64,000 nucleotides of DNA from Kurthia zopfii (GTDB lineage: Bacteria; Bacillota; Bacilli; Bacillales_A; Planococcaceae), in NCBI RefSeq assembly GCF_003143955.1, contig NZ_QFVS01000004.1, positions 53,337-117,336 of the forward strand. Reading direction: 5' to 3'. Below are positions 35,981-44,919 of the stretch, piece by piece. Each line of letters starts with the position of its first letter. Position 1 is the stretch's first letter. Below the pieces are notes generated by a model. The model searched no databases and was not told the origin of the DNA. It worked only from the letters and a program-made list of their open reading frames with translations. Position numbers and translations under genes: made by a program.

Positions 35981-36415
35981 CTACTTTTTCTTTCGTCTTT
36001 TCTTTTTCAAAGATATTTTTTTGAATTCAGAAAATGCCATTGTGTAATAAATATCACCTGTACCGTCTTGTACACCATACTCAAAGCTTTCGATGGCCAT
36101 TAAAATATTGATTGGTGAACCAGTCACTGTGACGCGTACAGGTAATTTTTTAGCCATCCAAGATTCGATTAGCTTTACACAATCCCAACCTTTTCTTTTT
36201 TTGTTCCTAGAAAAAGAATATCGCTTAGGATCTTTCGGGAAAAAAGTTTCAATTTCAAACTCTTTCAAACCTGCTTGACCTAGCAATAAGATTTCACCAA
36301 AATTAATTGTTTCGAATTTTTCATTCTTGCGATTAGTTTGCACCTTTACTTCTTCAGGAACGATAGGAAGCTTCAATACTTGTTTACGATTTTTCACACT
36401 CAAATATATATTCAA
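35981..36415 (-). CDS. XkdP-like protein lacking the LysM end
   Basis: 144 residues. LPIVPEEVKVQTNRKNEKFETINFGEILLLGQAGLKEFEIETFFP is the N-terminal domain of the PBSX XkdP/tail-protein family. Members usually continue into a LysM domain, which is absent here; the protein ends in a basic tail (KKKRRKKK). Tail-tube/hub linker. Confidence 0.8.
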   Translation of the reverse strand: MNIYLSVKNRKQVLKLPIVPEEVKVQTNRKNEKFETINFGEILLLGQAGLKEFEIETFFPKDPKRYSFSRNKKRKGWDCVKLIESWMAKKLPVRVTVTGSPINILMAIESFEYGVQDGTGDIYYTMAFSEFKKISLKKKRRKKK

Positions 36416-36426
36416 TCTATCCCTCC

Positions 36427-38223
36427 TTAAATGTTTGCCAATCGACTTTGTAACGCTGGCACTAGCTCGTTTACAATTTCATTTGTTGATTTGCCTGAAC
36501 CATTGATATTAATCGTAAATACATTACCACCTGAACTTTGAGCGCCTTCTGCACGAGCCATTGCGACAGATTTATCGTGAGGATATACTCGCGATCCACG
36601 AGGTAAATCGATAATCTCTCCACCCTTTTCGTGTACTTGAGCAATTCCCCCTGGCGCTGAATTCGTACCTGTTGCAAACCCAGGGATTTTTTCTTTAATG
36701 CTTTCCATCGACGGAAGTGAAATCTTTGGCATTTTAAAACTAGATACAGCATCTTTAAAACTATTCCACTTTGCCATCATGCGGTCAAAAAATGAGATTA
36801 CAGGTTCTGCAAAATCGACTACTGCATCTTTTGCATTTGAAAATGATGTTTTTAAGCTTGTCCATAAAGTACTTGCTGCAGCTTTTACTTTATCCCAGTT
36901 TTGCCATAGCAATACTCCAATTGCAATAACTGCTCCAATCGCAATAGCCACCCAACCGAGTGGTGACAATGCCAATGTACCGTTTAATAATGCTGTCGCA
37001 ATTTGCAATCCAGATGTAACTACTTTCCAAGTTGTTTGTGCCGCCGAAATTGCCATTACACCGATTTTGAATGTTGCTACTGCAGCCGTTACTCCTGCAA
37101 TAACCGGTTCAAGTGTCGACCAGTTTGTCGCAATAAAATCGTACATTTCAGTCGCCTTATCAACGACATAACCTATTCCATCTTTGATTGCTGGAAATGC
37201 GGTGTCTTTCATGTAATCTAAACCGGGTTGAGCTGCAGTGTACATATTAACTAAATAATCTGTCACAACTGGTATTTTGTCGGATATAGCACTTAATACG
37301 GATTCAAAAGTAGTCCCAAATTGAGAAACCATTGATCGCATATCTGGCAAGCCATTCGCAACAAGCATTTCATCAATTTTTAATATGATTGACTCAGTAC
37401 CTCGAGTTACTGCCGCTTGCATATTACTAAATACAGATCCCCAGGAAGCACCAGCGCCTTTTGCGGCACCCGCTATTTTGACGACTCCATTTGTTCCTTT
37501 TTCAAAGGCTGTCCCTACAACATCAATAAATTCTGATGCTGAAATTTTACCACCAGATAAATCTTTTTGAACGCTTGCTGTGTCACGACCAACTGCTTTT
37601 GCATAAGTTCCGACACCATCAATCCCTGCATCAAATAATGTATTCATTTGATCCATGCCAACTTTGCCGCTTGAATACATTTTAGCAAGGGCATCTGTTA
37701 CACTTGCCAACTGTTCGTTACTACCATCACCGTAGAACGCTACTGCATCGCCCCATTGAGCTAATGTTTTTGTTGCATCGTCAACTTTCATACCACGAGT
37801 AACAAAATCTTGAACAGACTTTGCAGCTACGTTTAATCCGTATGCTGTACCTTTGACAGATTCTCGTGTCGCATCTAATGCTTTTTGTGTTTTCTCAGCT
37901 GAACCTGTTAGCACTGTCAAAGTAGACTTAAAGGCTTCCATTGTATCAATACGGTCAAATGCTGAGGAAACGGATGATTTAACCATATTAAATGCGCCTG
38001 ATAATGCTTTTGTAACACCTATAGCTCCAACGATCGCTGTAGCTCCTAACGCAACACTTTTAAATGCGGAAACGCCTGATCTACCAAAACTCGTAACTGC
38101 GTTTGAAGATTGCCTCATTTTTCTTTCAAAATCTGTGGTCTTATTTGCAGCCTTACCGACACCACTCGAAAAGTCTTTATCTTTAAGTGTTAAAACTGCT
38201 GATATGACACGCTTTTTAGCCAT
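36427..38223 (-). CDS. Tape measure protein (XkdO-like)
   Basis: 598 residues. The N-terminus has the coiled/helical tape-measure domain (AANKTTDFERKMRQSSNAVTSFGRSGVSAFKSVALGATAIVGAIGV; KGTAYGLNVAAKSVQDFVTRGMKVDDATKTLAQWGDAVAFYG). There are hydrophobic helices at about 385-445. The C-terminal FATGTNSAPGGIAQVHEKGGEIIDLPRGSRVYPH motif is common to tape measures. It is short for the family, predicting a tail of roughly 90 nm if about 0.15 nm per residue holds. Confidence 0.93.
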   Translation of the reverse strand: MAKKRVISAVLTLKDKDFSSGVGKAANKTTDFERKMRQSSNAVTSFGRSGVSAFKSVALGATAIVGAIGVTKALSGAFNMVKSSVSSAFDRIDTMEAFKSTLTVLTGSAEKTQKALDATRESVKGTAYGLNVAAKSVQDFVTRGMKVDDATKTLAQWGDAVAFYGDGSNEQLASVTDALAKMYSSGKVGMDQMNTLFDAGIDGVGTYAKAVGRDTASVQKDLSGGKISASEFIDVVGTAFEKGTNGVVKIAGAAKGAGASWGSVFSNMQAAVTRGTESIILKIDEMLVANGLPDMRSMVSQFGTTFESVLSAISDKIPVVTDYLVNMYTAAQPGLDYMKDTAFPAIKDGIGYVVDKATEMYDFIATNWSTLEPVIAGVTAAVATFKIGVMAISAAQTTWKVVTSGLQIATALLNGTLALSPLGWVAIAIGAVIAIGVLLWQNWDKVKAAASTLWTSLKTSFSNAKDAVVDFAEPVISFFDRMMAKWNSFKDAVSSFKMPKISLPSMESIKEKIPGFATGTNSAPGGIAQVHEKGGEIIDLPRGSRVYPHDKSVAMARAEGAQSSGGNVFTININGSGKSTNEIVNELVPALQSRLANI

Positions 38224-38795
38224 TTAACCACCTCCAAACATTGCTTCATGCCTTGCCTTTTCTTCCTCAAAATGTTGCTCCAATGAAGCAAATAAAAAAA
38301 GACGTTCCGTTGGGCTAACATTTAATAGATAGCTCAACGAATGTCCTCTTTGCAAATAGTGATGAAGCAAATAAAAATCCCCATCACTATTTATTAGTTT
38401 TTTACGTGTTCAACCTTTTCGATGTGTGATCCATAACCAACCGATTTCATAATTTCTCCAGCGATTGTTGAAACCTCGCCAGGTTCGAACACTTTCCATA
38501 CAATATCGGTTGGCGCTCCGCATGCATACGCTTTTTGTAATTCATCATCTTTTAGATTTGGTTCAACGATTGAATTATAAAGAATATGAACGTCAGCTGA
38601 ACCCGGATCAGTATCTTTGTCTTGTGACAATTCAATTGATTCCAAAACCAGCGCCCGATCTGGCTTTTCAAAAACAATTGTTGCATCCAATCGTTCGATG
38701 TAAAGTTCCTCCTTCACACCACTTTTCACTTCGTATTTTTCCTTTTCTTTAATTAATTGTAATAAAGTTAGTTTTTCTCGTACTTTTTTATCCAT
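38224..38795 (-). CDS. XkdN-like tail assembly chaperone, -1 frameshift extended form
   Basis: The zero-frame protein (XkdN-like, 133 residues, 38394-38795) ends VEHVKN-stop with the slippery heptamer A AAA AAC (38397-38403) directly before TAA. Slipping -1 there opens 57 more codons (starting LINSDGDFYLLHHYLQRGHS and ending EAMFGGG) to TAA 38224, whose last base is next to the tape-measure ATG. This is the gpG-gpGT arrangement of tail chaperones. The extension has no start codon or SD of its own. Confidence 0.82.
38394..38795 (-). CDS. xkdN: XkdN-like tail assembly chaperone, short form
   Basis: 133 residues. MDKKVREKLTLLQLIKEKEKYEVKSGVKEELYIERLDATIVFEKPDRA...ADVHILYNSIVEPNLKDDELQKAYACGAPTDIVWKVFEPGEVSTIAGEIMKS matches the phage tail-chaperone family between tube and tape measure. 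It chaperones the tape measure during tail assembly. Confidence 0.88.
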   Translation of the reverse strand: MDKKVREKLTLLQLIKEKEKYEVKSGVKEELYIERLDATIVFEKPDRALVLESIELSQDKDTDPGSADVHILYNSIVEPNLKDDELQKAYACGAPTDIVWKVFEPGEVSTIAGEIMKSVGYGSHIEKVEHVKN

Positions 38796-38810
38796 AGTAC
38801 CCCTCCTAAT

Positions 38811-39248
38811 TTATGCTGAAATCGTATCAAGGAAATCATAGTCCCCGAAATTAAACGGAATTTCTTCCGTTACTAATGTTTTTTGTTCGAAAGCAAGCAA
38901 TGTAGCTTCGTTGATTGTCACATCTGAAAATGAAACACGTTCTGAACCATATGCATCGGGATCTGCTAATTTCCCAACTAATTTAATTGCAGGCATCTTA
39001 CCTGTTTTAGCAGCTTTGGCAATTAATTTTGCTCCACGACTGAATACTTTTTTAACAGTAATTGTTCCTTCGCCTGCCCAACCCGTATATTTCTTACGTG
39101 TTGATAAATCCTCGGCCATGTTGACATCTTCAAAATTCAATGAAATTTTACCTTCAAAGCTTTCGATGTCCATCCATTTTTCACCGTTTACCCAAAGCGC
39201 ACCAAACGTACCATTAATCTGCTTATTGGCTGTAACCTTTTTTGCCAT
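38811..39248 (-). CDS. xkdM: Tail tube protein (XkdM-like)
   Basis: 145 residues. INGTFGALWVNGEKWMDIESFEGKISLNFEDVNMAEDLSTRKKYTGWAGEGTITVKKVFSR is the DUF2001/XkdM tube-protein pattern. It forms the inner tube of the contractile tail; the gene follows the sheath gene. Confidence 0.93.
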   Translation of the reverse strand: MAKKVTANKQINGTFGALWVNGEKWMDIESFEGKISLNFEDVNMAEDLSTRKKYTGWAGEGTITVKKVFSRGAKLIAKAAKTGKMPAIKLVGKLADPDAYGSERVSFSDVTINEATLLAFEQKTLVTEEIPFNFGDYDFLDTISA

Positions 39249-39261
39249 CTAAATTCCTCCT

Positions 39262-40326
39262 TTACATAAAGATATTGAAGTCCAAATCTTCCATAGAATC
39301 GACAATTTTCACATTACCTTTTAAAAATACATTTCGTTTGAAAGAAGTTTCTTTGACCACTTGATCTTCCCAGGTTGATGTATCAGTGCCGATTTTTTCC
39401 CAAGCTAAGCGCTGTGCATCTACATTAATTTCTGCAATATTGTCTGCTTCTTTATCAAGCACTTCATCAGTTGATAATTCTTTAAAATACGCATTTAAAG
39501 AAGTAATAAACAACACTTGATTGTCATAGATGTTATTGACCTTCCCAACATATTCGTCCTCAAATACGCTACGTACATCGTCTGAAATCATGTCTACAAC
39601 TTCGATAATACGAATAGACTTAAAATCTTCCGTTTTAGTCGTAGTAGTTGTAACAAGGCTATTCACACCACGTCCAATTTTAATTTTTTCGCCATCATTA
39701 ATTAGAATTAATTCACCTGCATCAATTGCGCCATCTGGATCTGCGTGTTCAACAATCGACTCTACTTCGTCCAATACAAAATATGTTGAAGAACGAGTAA
39801 AGTCTAAGCCAGCCAAAATACCAGCAATACGTGGCGCATATTCGGCGCTTGTGTACGTTTCTTCACCAACTTTAATACCTGCTGTCGTAAAGTTAATAAT
39901 GCCTTCTGAATCAGCTTTAACATTCGATAATACAGCTTTGAAAGTCTTTTTAGCCTTACGCTTTTCTTTAATCCATGTCACTACATCTGATGTTTGTGGT
40001 GTAGTAATATCTGGAATCGTTAAATAATTGAATTTTTTAAAACTCAAGCGATTTAATACTTCCAAATAATCTACAGTTTCTGTTGGTACAACTTCAATAA
40101 TTACTTTTGATGGCGTACCTTTTAGCACCTGTTTAATATAGGCTAGGTTTCTCACTGTCCAATCAGCTGGCTTTAAGTCATCAATGCTTTTAATCTCTTG
40201 CGATTTTGCATTTGGTGTATCATCTTTTAATACTAAAGCGACAATACCTCTAGCACTTCGGGCAATTGCTGACGTTGCTCGTCCTAAAAATTCAATATTA
40301 ATTTGTGGTAATCCCAAATTCTTCAC
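39262..40326 (-). CDS. xkdK: Tail sheath protein (XkdK-like)
   Basis: 354 residues. GLPQINIEFLGRATSAIARSARGIVALVLKD at the N-terminus, IPDITTPQTSDVVTWIKEKRKAKKTFKAVLSN in the centre, and EDEYVGKVNNIYDNQVLFITSLNAYFKELS at the C-terminus are typical of PBSX-like sheath. It contracts upon infection and defines the phage as myovirus-like. Confidence 0.95.
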   Translation of the reverse strand: MKNLGLPQINIEFLGRATSAIARSARGIVALVLKDDTPNAKSQEIKSIDDLKPADWTVRNLAYIKQVLKGTPSKVIIEVVPTETVDYLEVLNRLSFKKFNYLTIPDITTPQTSDVVTWIKEKRKAKKTFKAVLSNVKADSEGIINFTTAGIKVGEETYTSAEYAPRIAGILAGLDFTRSSTYFVLDEVESIVEHADPDGAIDAGELILINDGEKIKIGRGVNSLVTTTTTKTEDFKSIRIIEVVDMISDDVRSVFEDEYVGKVNNIYDNQVLFITSLNAYFKELSTDEVLDKEADNIAEINVDAQRLAWEKIGTDTSTWEDQVVKETSFKRNVFLKGNVKIVDSMEDLDFNIFM

Positions 40327-40820
40327 TCCTTATCCAAAATAAAATTTAAATCTTCCATCAACTCAACAGGATATTTTTCAAAATGTTCTGGTGGTGGTCC
40401 TGTAGGTTTTGTATATTCTTTATCTAACCAGTTGCTGTCTTCAGTAATATCTCTTGCATCGTTAAATTCAAGAGAAAAAGACATATTTAAAACACCGTCT
40501 GTTGTGACGATGCTTGTATCTTCAATATTGATCCACCGATCTGCAACTTTAAATTTTAAATCAAAGGTTGATTCTAGTTGCTCCTGCGTATCTAATAATT
40601 CAATAGCATTCTCATAATCATCCGTAGGAAAATAATACACTGTGATGTTAATATCTCGGTCCACATGTTCTGTTAAACTTGTTCTACGTCCTACTAATTC
40701 AACAAAAAAAGAAGGTCTAGCAAAACCTTCCTTAACATCATTACTATTGATTTCAATGCTTGGAAACTTTGCTTGTAAGCGACTATTAATCGCTTTTTTT
40801 ACATCTTTCATGGTAATCAC
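40323..40820 (-). CDS. Tail terminator-type protein (DUF6838-like)
   Basis: 165 residues located between the HK97-gp10 and sheath genes. IKKAINSRL-like start followed by FARPSFFVELVGRRTSLTEHVDRDINITVYYFP is the head-tail joining/tail-terminator (XkdJ/DUF6838) pattern. The start is probably GTG 40820, overlapping the previous stop (TAGTG). Confidence 0.75.
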   Translation of the reverse strand: MITMKDVKKAINSRLQAKFPSIEINSNDVKEGFARPSFFVELVGRRTSLTEHVDRDINITVYYFPTDDYENAIELLDTQEQLESTFDLKFKVADRWINIEDTSIVTTDGVLNMSFSLEFNDARDITEDSNWLDKEYTKPTGPPPEHFEKYPVELMEDLNFILDKE

Positions 40821-41245
40821 TATAAATCACCACTTTCTAATAGATCATCAAGCCAATTCAGTATTTCTTCTTCGAAAATGCCCGAATTATCAAAATCAGC
40901 AATACCACTACCGAGTACATTTTTCCCTGGGACGAATCCAATGTTACGACCATTTTTTGTGACCTGCTTATGTCCATATTCGATTAAATGGGCATGTGGT
41001 TGTGAGTTAATTACTCGTACAACGTATTTACCTTCACCGTCTTTAAACACCTTCCCACGCTTGAAACCTTTGTGATAGTTGCCTGTTTTCTTTTTGACTT
41101 TCGAACGAGCGCTCCTAGCCACTTTTGTACGTGCTTTACTACCAAGTTTACGCATGATTTTAAACGTTTCTTTTGGAAGTTTATTTTGAGCGACATCCAA
41201 TAAGTCTTTTTGAAATTCAGTAAGTCCTTCAATTTCTAAACTCAT
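40820..41245 (-). CDS. HK97-gp10-like head-tail joining protein
   Basis: 141 residues. GSKARTKVARSARSKVKKKTGNYHKGFKRGKVFKDGEGKYVVRVINSQPHAHLIEYGHK contains the family's 'TG.y..s....a.yv..v......A..vEyG' core. It overlaps the adaptor gene by four bases. Confidence 0.9.
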   Translation of the reverse strand: MSLEIEGLTEFQKDLLDVAQNKLPKETFKIMRKLGSKARTKVARSARSKVKKKTGNYHKGFKRGKVFKDGEGKYVVRVINSQPHAHLIEYGHKQVTKNGRNIGFVPGKNVLGSGIADFDNSGIFEEEILNWLDDLLESGDL

Positions 41246-41580
41246 CGCATTAGCTCCTGTACAAAGATTTCTAATGTTTCATTTGCGAAGTATGGATTTA
41301 AAATGTACTTAATCTCAAAGCGATGCCCTCGGAAAAAAATTTGCATATCTTTGGTAATATCTTTGCCAGCAATATATCGCACAATGATTTTATGTGTAAC
41401 ATTCGTGAGGATTGTATCAGCTTGTTGTTTAATCAATGCACCTGTTTGTGGAACGACTTCCGCATACATTTCTTTAATAAGGCCGAACTTATAAGATGAT
41501 TCTCCTATTTCATTCTTTACCTTTCGATTGCCATGTACTTCGATTTTATGGCGTAGTCGATTCATTTGGTGTTTCGGCAT
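41242..41580 (-). CDS. Head-tail adaptor (head closure) protein
   Basis: 112 residues. MNRLRHKIEV start, then IKEMYAEVVPQTGALIKQQADTILTNVTHKIIVRY...FFRGHRFEIKYILNPYFANETLEIFV follows the PF05521 phage head-tail joining pattern. The start ATG 41580 has AGGAGGTG 8 nt upstream; it overlaps the upstream gene by 35 bases. Confidence 0.87.
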   Translation of the reverse strand: MPKHQMNRLRHKIEVHGNRKVKNEIGESSYKFGLIKEMYAEVVPQTGALIKQQADTILTNVTHKIIVRYIAGKDITKDMQIFFRGHRFEIKYILNPYFANETLEIFVQELMR

Positions 41581-41821
41581 CTGCGTACACCTCCTGTACA
41601 AAGAATGGTGTGAGTGCATTTAATGCATCGCCTAATTCTTTTTCAGCTACTCGATATTCATAAAAGATGGCTGACGTCATAATGACGAGCCACTCTGTTT
41701 GTTTGCCTGTAGCTGTTTGCACATACTTTTTACCTTGTTCTAAATATAAAGACAACATGGAATCATCCATGTCGTCTTCGATGTGTAAATGTTTACGAAG
41801 CTTATTTAATAGCTCATCCAT
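41546..41821 (-). CDS. Head-tail connector (gp6-like) protein
   Basis: 91 residues. MDELLNKLRKHLHIEDDMDDSMLSLYLEQGKKYVQTATG...EWLVIMTSAIFYEYRV is the helical gp6/YqbG-type connector that docks on the portal. The start is ATG 41821 with AGGTG 6 nt upstream, overlapping the capsid gene stop. Confidence 0.85.
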   Translation of the reverse strand: MDELLNKLRKHLHIEDDMDDSMLSLYLEQGKKYVQTATGKQTEWLVIMTSAIFYEYRVAEKELGDALNALTPFFVQEVYADAETPNESTTP

Positions 41822-41822
41822 A

Positions 41823-43157
41823 CTAAACACCTGGTTTAACTAATGCTACTTCGTAACGATATACAGCTGGCTCAAATGGTGAGTAGATCAGTTGTCCATC
41901 AAGTAAGTTGTAGATTTGGAAGCCTACTTTATTAGTACCGCTGAATTTTTCAATTAACTTTTGCATTTCTAACGATCCAATTACATCTTGAATATGGAAT
42001 GCTGAGAAGTCACCAAAATAGAAAACAGGTGTTGTATGATCTGTTTCCGTTTTATTCGCTGCATCTGTAAAATCCACTTTATGTCCAAGTAACGTATAAC
42101 CTACACCGTCTTTTGCTTCATGTAATAGTGGACGTCCTGTTGTGTCAGTCATTCCTTCAAGAATTGTTAATGCCGCACGATTGATAATCCACATCGATTT
42201 TTTAAGCACAGAAGTTACAGGTTGTCCTTTTAGCTTCACAAGTTGTTGATATAGCTTTTGTGAGTAACCTGCAGCGTTCACATCGATTGCTTCTGTTTCA
42301 TAATAAGCAACTGCTTTCTTCTGTAATGCACCCAAGTTTTCGTTGCTTGCATCGTCACCTCGGAACATATAGTTAATTTCTTTTTCTACATAGGCTTTTT
42401 TCAGTTCTTCAACAACGATTTCTTCAACGTTTACACCTGACATTTTTAATAATTTTTTAGTCACTGTTGCAAGCGCATCGAATTCAGCTGGATCAAGTAA
42501 AACTTCATCGAATTCAATATCTGTTTCTGAAATTTCAGTTGTGCGCTCTTTTTTATTTACATTGGCTTTGGCTTTCTTCACTAGCACAGGGTATTTTACA
42601 TTACCTGTTGTTTTATGGATTGAACCGTATTTACGAAGTAAGTTTTCTTCCTGAGCGTACGTAATAACTTCCGATGCAATGACTTCTGGAACTGTTACAG
42701 AACCGTTACCAACTTCAATACCAAGTGATCGAGCTTCTGCTTCACTAATATTTCCAACCACAAAGTTCGCAAATGCGGAACGAATTTCTTTTTCTCGATT
42801 CTTAGTTGATTTCGCATTTCGAGTAGAAAGAGCTGATTTAATTCCATTCATTGCTTTAGATCGCTGTTCTGGATTTAAACCGCGTTCTTCACCTTCGTTT
42901 CCAGAACGACTTTCTCCATCTCCGTTGCTTTCTTCACCTTCTGCTCCAGCATCTTCTCCGCCTTCTTCTGTTCCTTCATCATCAAGGCTCGCTAATGTTT
43001 CGGCGATTGCTTGCGCTTCTTCTGCGAGTTCTTCAATTTCTGTTTGCACTGATGCAATGTCATCTTCACGCACTTCATTTTTTTCAATTTTTGTGCGTAA
43101 CTCCACTAGACGTGCTTTTGTGCGCTTTTGTAATGCTACTAATAACTGTTTATCCAT
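41823..43157 (-). CDS. Major capsid protein, HK97 fold, with scaffold-like delta domain
   Basis: 444 residues. The N-terminal 135 or so residues are a charged coiled delta/scaffold region (EEGGEDAGAEGEES acidic stretch included), followed by the mature HK97-fold capsid (EVGNGSVTVPEVIASEVITYAQEENLLRKYGSIHKTTGNVKYPVLV...). It is presumably processed by the U35-type protease encoded just upstream. Confidence 0.95.
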   Translation of the reverse strand: MDKQLLVALQKRTKARLVELRTKIEKNEVREDDIASVQTEIEELAEEAQAIAETLASLDDEGTEEGGEDAGAEGEESNGDGESRSGNEGEERGLNPEQRSKAMNGIKSALSTRNAKSTKNREKEIRSAFANFVVGNISEAEARSLGIEVGNGSVTVPEVIASEVITYAQEENLLRKYGSIHKTTGNVKYPVLVKKAKANVNKKERTTEISETDIEFDEVLLDPAEFDALATVTKKLLKMSGVNVEEIVVEELKKAYVEKEINYMFRGDDASNENLGALQKKAVAYYETEAIDVNAAGYSQKLYQQLVKLKGQPVTSVLKKSMWIINRAALTILEGMTDTTGRPLLHEAKDGVGYTLLGHKVDFTDAANKTETDHTTPVFYFGDFSAFHIQDVIGSLEMQKLIEKFSGTNKVGFQIYNLLDGQLIYSPFEPAVYRYEVALVKPGV

Positions 43158-43745
43158 TTATATTGCCTCCAATGTTGTATTGATTTTTTTAATTAAATTC
43201 ATTCGTTTTTCGACTTGTTCATTCACTTCTTTGCTACGAATAACACTTGCTTCCGTATCTTCATACGCTGGAATAGACACTACTGATATTTCAAAGAGAT
43301 CAACTTCTAAAATCATTCTTTTTGCAGGTTCTACATTATAGTCCCAGTGTTCTTCAGTTGGTATGAAACCAAATGAACATTCATTAATGTCGCCACGTTG
43401 CATAGATTCTTTTAAATCTCTACCAAGTGATGTGTTAGGCAATGTTACTTCGAACTTCAAGCCACGTTCATCTTCACTTAACTGTAAAGTTCCTGACTTT
43501 GTACGACCTAACACGTTGTTCCAATCGTGATTAAAGAGCGCTCGAATATCGCTATTTTCAGCGATTGCTCGACTGAATGCGCCAGGTGCAATTTCTTCTG
43601 TAAAACATCCACCACCAATCTCAGTTGGTGAATTAAATACCGCAGCATAACCACCGATGACAGATTCTCCTTCACCACCATCACGCGTATTCAAATTTTC
43701 AATGTTAAATGTTCTCGTTTCCTTTTTTGTTGTCACTTTCTGCAC
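43158..43745 (-). CDS. Prohead protease, HK97 (U35) family
   Basis: 195 residues. GGYAAVFNSPTEIGG, then ALFNHDWNNVLGRTKSGTLQL (catalytic His), GDINECSFGFIP (catalytic Ser) and LFEISVVSIPAYEDTEA (the Glu/Asp-bearing motif). It cleaves the capsid delta domain during maturation. It overlaps the portal gene by 41 bases. Confidence 0.95.
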   Translation of the reverse strand: MQKVTTKKETRTFNIENLNTRDGGEGESVIGGYAAVFNSPTEIGGGCFTEEIAPGAFSRAIAENSDIRALFNHDWNNVLGRTKSGTLQLSEDERGLKFEVTLPNTSLGRDLKESMQRGDINECSFGFIPTEEHWDYNVEPAKRMILEVDLFEISVVSIPAYEDTEASVIRSKEVNEQVEKRMNLIKKINTTLEAI

Positions 43746-44907
43746 CTCCCTTCAAACTATCATCTGTGGCATTTTTCTCTCCAATTTTTGATAAATCTTT
43801 AGAAATGTAGATTGCACTTGATTCAGGTGTATTTTGTTTAGGGAAACCTAACATTTCCGCTACATTGTCTGGCGATGTAATACCTGTACGAACAATGTTG
43901 TAACCAATATTTGTTTTTGTACTATAGGTAACAAAATCTAAAATATTGATTTTGAATTTAATTCGTTTCTTCGATTTTTTGCCGAAAAAAAGAAGACTCA
44001 AATGGTCTTCAAAATTACGCATAATCGGTTTCACTGCTTTATTGTGTAAATACATCATTGCTTTCTCTAGATCGCTTTTAATGAGCGATTGATACGTTGC
44101 AACATTAATATTCAAATACTTTCCTAAATCTTTCTTGTACACATTCAAGAACGCTAATATTTTTTCGTCATCGATTGGTGATTCCATTGTGTCGATCTCG
44201 TACCCTTTACCGAGTGGAATCATTTTTACTGACCTGCTTTCGTCAATATCTTCGAGTTGATTGAGGATTGCTTTAATCAATTTTGACTGTGCAGCGTTTT
44301 GTGGGTTGATATTCGCGTCTAGCTTCAACAGGAAGGCGAGTAGACCGCCTTTCTTATATTTATCCGTCAAAACCTTTTCGGCGCTCATAACACCTTCTAA
44401 AGTATTTTTACCGAGCGATAATAACCCTTGTCCTTGAAGATGGCTCACACCAATGTTTTTAATGTGGCGAATCATTGATGATGGAATAGAAGTACCGCCA
44501 ATTTTAAAATGTTCCACTAACTTTTCATCAAGTTCAGGATATACATTTTTAGCGATATGCAGTTGATCGCCATCAAGAATTGGATAAACTTCTCCTTCGA
44601 GTAAATAAGTATTTGTAAGCAATTTAAAAAACTCTGCTTGCGTTAAATAATTATTCGGATGTGAAATAATTGATTTAATACTATCTTCAACTTCCTCACC
44701 TTTTTCATTAGTAACAACAATGTCAGCAAGCATAATTTGATTGCTGATGTCATTTAGTAGCTCGTACACGTCGCTCGATTCCAATATATTCTCGTCACTC
44801 ACATAACGACCACTGTAACGAAGTACAGATGAATATGCATCTTCAAACCAACCACGCTTTTCTACTTGTTTATATATTTTATTGGAAGCCCAATTTCGTA
44901 ACCCCAC
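43705..44907 (-). CDS. Portal protein, HK97 type
   Basis: 400 residues. Portal family phrases SHPNNYLTQAEFFKLLTNTYLLEGEVYPIL, DISNQIMLADIVV and GITSPDNVAEMLGFPKQ. It forms the dodecameric vertex for DNA entry; located between protease and terminase as usual. Confidence 0.92.
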   Translation of the reverse strand: MGLRNWASNKIYKQVEKRGWFEDAYSSVLRYSGRYVSDENILESSDVYELLNDISNQIMLADIVVTNEKGEEVEDSIKSIISHPNNYLTQAEFFKLLTNTYLLEGEVYPILDGDQLHIAKNVYPELDEKLVEHFKIGGTSIPSSMIRHIKNIGVSHLQGQGLLSLGKNTLEGVMSAEKVLTDKYKKGGLLAFLLKLDANINPQNAAQSKLIKAILNQLEDIDESRSVKMIPLGKGYEIDTMESPIDDEKILAFLNVYKKDLGKYLNINVATYQSLIKSDLEKAMMYLHNKAVKPIMRNFEDHLSLLFFGKKSKKRIKFKINILDFVTYSTKTNIGYNIVRTGITSPDNVAEMLGFPKQNTPESSAIYISKDLSKIGEKNATDDSLKGGAESDNKKGNENI

Positions 44908-44919
44908 TTAATCACCACC

